In this document: one piece after another, positions 6,706 through 8,512 of the stretch
Layout of the letters: each line of letters opens with the position of its first letter
How positions within the stretch are numbered: position 1 is the stretch's first letter
Source: Desulfobacterales bacterium
GTDB lineage: Bacteria > Desulfobacterota > Desulfobacteria > Desulfobacterales > UBA2174_A
DNA length: 8,512 nt
Assembly (NCBI GenBank): GCA_025454075.1
Contig: JALOPD010000174.1
Location: 1 to 8,512, forward strand
Direction: 5' to 3'
Made by a program: the position numbers and the translations under genes
Notes under the pieces: generated by a model
Told to the model about the DNA's origin: nothing
The model's input: only the letters and a program-made list of their open reading frames with translations
Databases searched by the model: none

Positions 6706-7296
6706 CTATTTGCCGCCGCCACCGCCGCCGGTGTTGTGGACGAGGTAGTTCTCCTTATCGCCGAGCACAAAGAAGTCGTGGTGCTCTTCAACTTCCATGT
6801 TAAAAACTTCGACGTTCGCTTTGACCCATTTCTTGCTTTTCAGAGGAACCCACCCGCTTTCCGTTTTGAGGTTCATGCCGATTTCGAGATCCTGGGCCCG
6901 GATCCAGCCCTGCTCGGTCAGAAAGCGATGAAAGGCGGTAACCCGTATCTCACCGTTCAAAATGCAGTAGTGATCCTCCCTTCCTTGAAACGCCTTGAGA
7001 ACCCGTCGGTAGGTGAGCTTGCCGGTGGCCTCGTCGTATACGAGGACCTCTTCGCCGGGCAAGACGGCGGCGATGCTTTTAACCCCGCCCGCCATACGGA
7101 CCCGGGAGTCCGGAGTGAAACAGGACGGGCTGGCGGAGGACGAGGAGACTTTGCTGCTTTGTGCCATCGCTTGTTCCAGTCGAGTGCGTTCCGTTTTCAA
7201 CTCGGCGGCCTCCTGATTCAATTTGGCTATTTCCGCATCTTTTGCATTCATCATATCCCGGCAGGTGTTCATGTTGGCGTTGTGCATGGTGATCAT
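6706..7296 (-). CDS. Coiled-coil protein with a C-terminal Hint (hedgehog/intein) domain
   Basis: Reading from ATG 7296 gives 196 residues. Residues 17-46 form a charged coiled coil (NAKDAEIAKLNQEAAELK and on), followed by a Ser-rich linker. The Hint domain spans 59-188. C59 opens block A (CFTPDSRVRMAGG). GEEVLVYDEATG is at 81-92. Block B is VTAFHRFLTEQGWIRAQDL, with T120 and H123 as the TxxH pair. Block F is VEVFNMEVEEHHDFFVLG, and YLVHN ends at H187/N188. T189 follows as a possible +1 nucleophile, then a tail of six glycines and a lysine. These are the residues needed for N-S acyl shift and Asn cyclisation, so self-cleavage or splicing is plausible. It most resembles the HINT modules of polymorphic toxins, but no toxin follows. 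An upstream in-frame ATG at 7578 lies inside the neighbouring ribosome binding site and gives Arg-rich, non-protein sequence. This frame has no export signal unless joined to the lipoprotein. Confidence 0.85.
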   Translation of the reverse strand: MITMHNANMNTCRDMMNAKDAEIAKLNQEAAELKTERTRLEQAMAQSSKVSSSSASPSCFTPDSRVRMAGGVKSIAAVLPGEEVLVYDEATGKLTYRRVLKAFQGREDHYCILNGEIRVTAFHRFLTEQGWIRAQDLEIGMNLKTESGWVPLKSKKWVKANVEVFNMEVEEHHDFFVLGDKENYLVHNTGGGGGGK

Positions 7297-7562
7297 AGTG
7301 CCGACGGCATTTTGGGTCCCATCCCGGTCAATTTGCTCAATTCGAAAAAAGACTCGCGCATTTGGTTTTCGGCGGCCTCGCGCATGTCTTGAGCCAAGTT
7401 TTTCTGGTTTTCGATGGAAGCCAATTGGGAGTTTATTTCGCTCAAACGAGTCGAGGAAGGGGATGGCGCGGAACTGGTGAGGTTCCCGAGCGTGGTTTCG
7501 AGGCAAGCGGTTGTGCCGAGTGCTAAGGCCAGAACGAACATCAGGGAATAGAATCTCGACAT
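7293..7562 (-). CDS. Small coiled-coil lipoprotein overlapping the Hint gene
   Basis: The 89-codon frame starts at ATG 7562, preceded by AAAGGAG with a six-base spacer. Residues 1-20 are a lipoprotein signal, MSRFYSLMFVLALALGTTAC, with C20 as the likely lipidated residue. The lipobox (TTAC) is weaker than the usual LxxC. A Ser/Pro/Thr-rich linker (about 26-39) leads to a helical, coiled-coil-like region (about 40-75) rich in Asn, Gln and Glu. The frame ends in TGA at 7295-7293, which overlaps the Hint start as ATGA. Coiled-coil character continues in the Hint frame, which suggests the two were, or still are, one protein. Either this is a separate small lipoprotein translationally coupled to the Hint gene, or it is the N-terminus of a 285-residue fusion made by a -1 shift, or the sequence carries a one-base error or mutation. 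Confidence 0.75.
   Translation of the reverse strand: MSRFYSLMFVLALALGTTACLETTLGNLTSSAPSPSSTRLSEINSQLASIENQKNLAQDMREAAENQMRESFFELSKLTGMGPKMPSAL
7344..7350 (-). promoter_or_regulatory. T TTT TTC heptamer: possible -1 frameshift site joining lipoprotein and Hint
   Basis: On the minus strand the lipoprotein codons TCT TTT TTC (7352-7344) contain T TTT TTC in the correct X XXY YYZ phase. A one-base backward slip here enters the frame that encodes the Hint domain without meeting a stop. I saw no clear downstream hairpin and no strong upstream Shine-Dalgarno-like stimulator. The same six-T run is also a likely site for a real indel or a sequencing error. Confidence 0.4.
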
Positions 7563-7608
7563 CCGGATCTCCTTTCATATGGGAAGAATGGTCTTGAATT
7601 AATCAGGC

Positions 7609-7628
7609 GCGCAGGTGAAAAACTGCGC
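7609..7628. repeat. Short inverted repeat upstream of the lipoprotein gene
   Basis: GCGCAG (7609-7614) and CTGCGC (7623-7628) are separated by eight bases, 47 bases upstream of the lipoprotein start. Its position suits an operator, but six-base arms may arise by chance. I could not identify a convincing promoter here. Confidence 0.35.
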
Positions 7629-7671
7629 AAGTCGATACGAGACAATCTTCGAGGAAAAGCAAATCATATGC

Positions 7672-7698
7672 CAACCCCTACAATCTCCGTAGGGGTTG
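7672..7698. repeat. Ten-base inverted repeat in the lipoprotein-operon upstream region
   Basis: CAACCCCTAC (7672-7681) and GTAGGGGTTG (7689-7698) are perfect complements with a seven-base loop, in the region between the divergent lipoprotein gene and the ORF at 7784. No T-run follows directly on either strand, so it looks more like an operator or a transcript-leader hairpin than a terminator. Confidence 0.55.
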
Positions 7699-7783
7699 AA
7701 AATACTTTATCTTTCAGATTTTCAGTATAGGAGGGGGCGGGTTGGGGGCTTGCCGTGTTCAAAATTTTGGCAGGTAATACGAA

Positions 7784-8005
7784 ATGTATGCGGCGGCGTT
7801 GAAACCCGAGCGGTCGGCTGCCGAAGCGGCCGGGTTGAATCCCCTGGATGACGTGGCGCCGTGGCAGTCCCTGGATCCCGGCGGCCGCCTTATGCTGGTC
7901 GGCCGCCTTCCTTTCATGGAACGGTTGGCGGCGTTGCCGGTGGCCGGCATCCCGGAAAAGGCGGTCATCCGCTTCCGTTTTTATTCCAAACACCCAAACG
8001 CCTAA
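7784..8005 (+). CDS. Unrecognised 73-residue ORF
   Basis: I do not recognise this protein. It begins MYAAALKPERSAAEAAGLNP and ends FRFYSKHPNA. It looks soluble, with no signal peptide, membrane segment or cysteine. Support for coding is the strong G/C preference at third codon positions on this strand, which contrasts with the A/T-richer DNA just upstream. Against it, the ribosome binding site is weak (AGG nine bases before the ATG) and no promoter is evident. It is convergent with the thioesterase gene and divergent from the lipoprotein operon. It may be a genuine small protein or the remaining tail of a larger gene. The overlapping minus-strand frames are Arg-rich and look like shadows. Confidence 0.45.
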   Translation: MYAAALKPERSAAEAAGLNPLDDVAPWQSLDPGGRLMLVGRLPFMERLAALPVAGIPEKAVIRFRFYSKHPNA

Positions 8006-8034
8006 CTATCAAAACACCTGAATCCCCCTATCCC

Positions 8035-8512
8035 TCACACTTGTTTGAATATCTTCTCGAACCACTGGATGGAAGCCTCGTCGGCGATGCCCAGGCGGCG
8101 GGCCACCGCCGGCGAGAAGACCTTGAATACGGCGGTGGCCCGGGCGCAGACATCGCCCTTCGGATCGTAGATCACTCCTTCGGTGGCGGCATCGTTCTTG
8201 CCGTTGGTATCCCGCACCCGCGCCTGCGCCTCCAAATCGCCGCCGATCTGGACGGGCTTCACGAACTCCACCGTCATGCTATGGGTGAGGGCGATGCGCT
8301 TCAGCAGATGGATGGCCGACCAGCTCATGATCTCGTCCAAAATGGTGGTGAGCACGCCGCCGTGGACGATGTGGCTCCAGCCGCAGAGGTGTTCCGGCAC
8401 CTTCAGCCGCGAGTAAACGCTCTCCCCGTCGGTGAAAAAACGCATCCGCAGGCCGGAGGGGTTTGTCGGGCTGCAGCCGAAGCAGTTATGGTTTCGGCTG
8501 CTTGGCAGTTCT
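8035..8512 (-). CDS. PaaI-family hotdog-fold acyl-CoA thioesterase (runs off right edge)
   Basis: Hotdog-fold thioesterases hydrolyse acyl- or aryl-CoA thioesters in the cytoplasm. The frame stays open to the window edge, giving 158 residues here. An ATG at 8445 is internal: the residues before it, NHNCFGCSPTNPSGLRM, are the typical conserved opening of this subfamily (CFGC, then NP.GL). The real start therefore lies a few codons outside the window. The core motif HIVHGGVLTTILDEIMSW carries the HGG turn and the Asp on the long helix that form the active site. It is followed by strands SMTVEFVKPVQIGGDLEAQARV and GDVCARATAVFKVF. The acyl-CoA substrate cannot be told from sequence. Expected family length is about 150-170 residues, so only a small part is missing. 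Confidence 0.9.
   Translation of the reverse strand, partial: ELPSSRNHNCFGCSPTNPSGLRMRFFTDGESVYSRLKVPEHLCGWSHIVHGGVLTTILDEIMSWSAIHLLKRIALTHSMTVEFVKPVQIGGDLEAQARVRDTNGKNDAATEGVIYDPKGDVCARATAVFKVFSPAVARRLGIADEASIQWFEKIFKQV

Noticed and set aside
6706..7296. Intein inserted in a host gene
   Set aside because: The C-terminal flank is only eight residues and the N-terminal flank is coiled coil and linker, so there is no recognisable interrupted host protein; a terminal Hint domain is the better description.
7297..7578. Extension of the Hint frame back to ATG 7578
   Set aside because: The ATG sits within the ribosome binding site of the lipoprotein gene, and the extension is Arg-rich shadow sequence over the lipoprotein frame.
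7664..7993. Minus-strand open frames opposite the 73-residue ORF
   Set aside because: The products are Arg/Gln/His-rich without motifs, and third-position bias favours the plus strand.
8473..8501. Nine-base inverted repeat GCAGCCGAA / TTCGGCTGC
   Set aside because: It lies inside the conserved CFGC-encoding part of the thioesterase; codon constraint and chance explain it better than a regulatory site.

Overview
The window looks like chromosomal DNA from a GC-rich Gram-negative bacterium. Desulfobacterota (the former Deltaproteobacteria) is my best guess. It rests on overall gene style: TCA-cycle enzymes mixed with small cysteine-containing proteins and a cytochrome b5/DUF2231 membrane protein. 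No single marker proves it.

Layout. (1) 1-1025, minus: N-terminal 341 residues of 2-oxoglutarate dehydrogenase E1 (sucA), cut by the window edge, with a near-consensus promoter at 1082-1110. (2) 1373-3311, plus: an 85-residue uncharacterised protein, class II fumarase (fumC) and a 69-residue seven-cysteine zinc-ribbon-like protein. (3) 3369-4040, minus: a TauE/SafE (DsbD_2-type) membrane protein, divergent from (4) 4224-5946, plus: a UbiA-family prenyltransferase and a compact cytochrome b5 domain fused to a four-helix DUF2231 membrane domain. A strong UUCG-capped terminator at 6073-6123 closes this block. (5) 6122-7562, minus: a visibly less GC-rich operon of a coiled-coil lipoprotein, a Hint (hedgehog/intein) domain protein and a small exported protein. 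(6) 7784-8005, plus: an unrecognised 73-codon ORF. (7) 8035-8512, minus: a PaaI-type hotdog thioesterase that continues past the right edge.

How the parts fit. sucA and fumC are both TCA-cycle enzymes, facing away from each other across a 347-bp intergenic region. The TauE/SafE, UbiA and b5/DUF2231 genes form a membrane cluster that may deal with heme, quinone or metal, but the sequence does not fix the substrate.

The most unusual part is region 5. The lipoprotein and Hint reading frames overlap at an ATGA junction. Upstream of it, in the lipoprotein frame, lies a T TTT TTC heptamer at which a -1 shift would fuse the two into one 285-residue lipoprotein-coiled coil-Hint protein. The Hint domain keeps the residues needed for intein-type chemistry: Cys, TxxH, His-Asn and a following Thr. 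Only eight residues, mostly glycine, follow it, with no toxin or other passenger. I saw no tRNA, rRNA, CRISPR array, insertion sequence or transposase.
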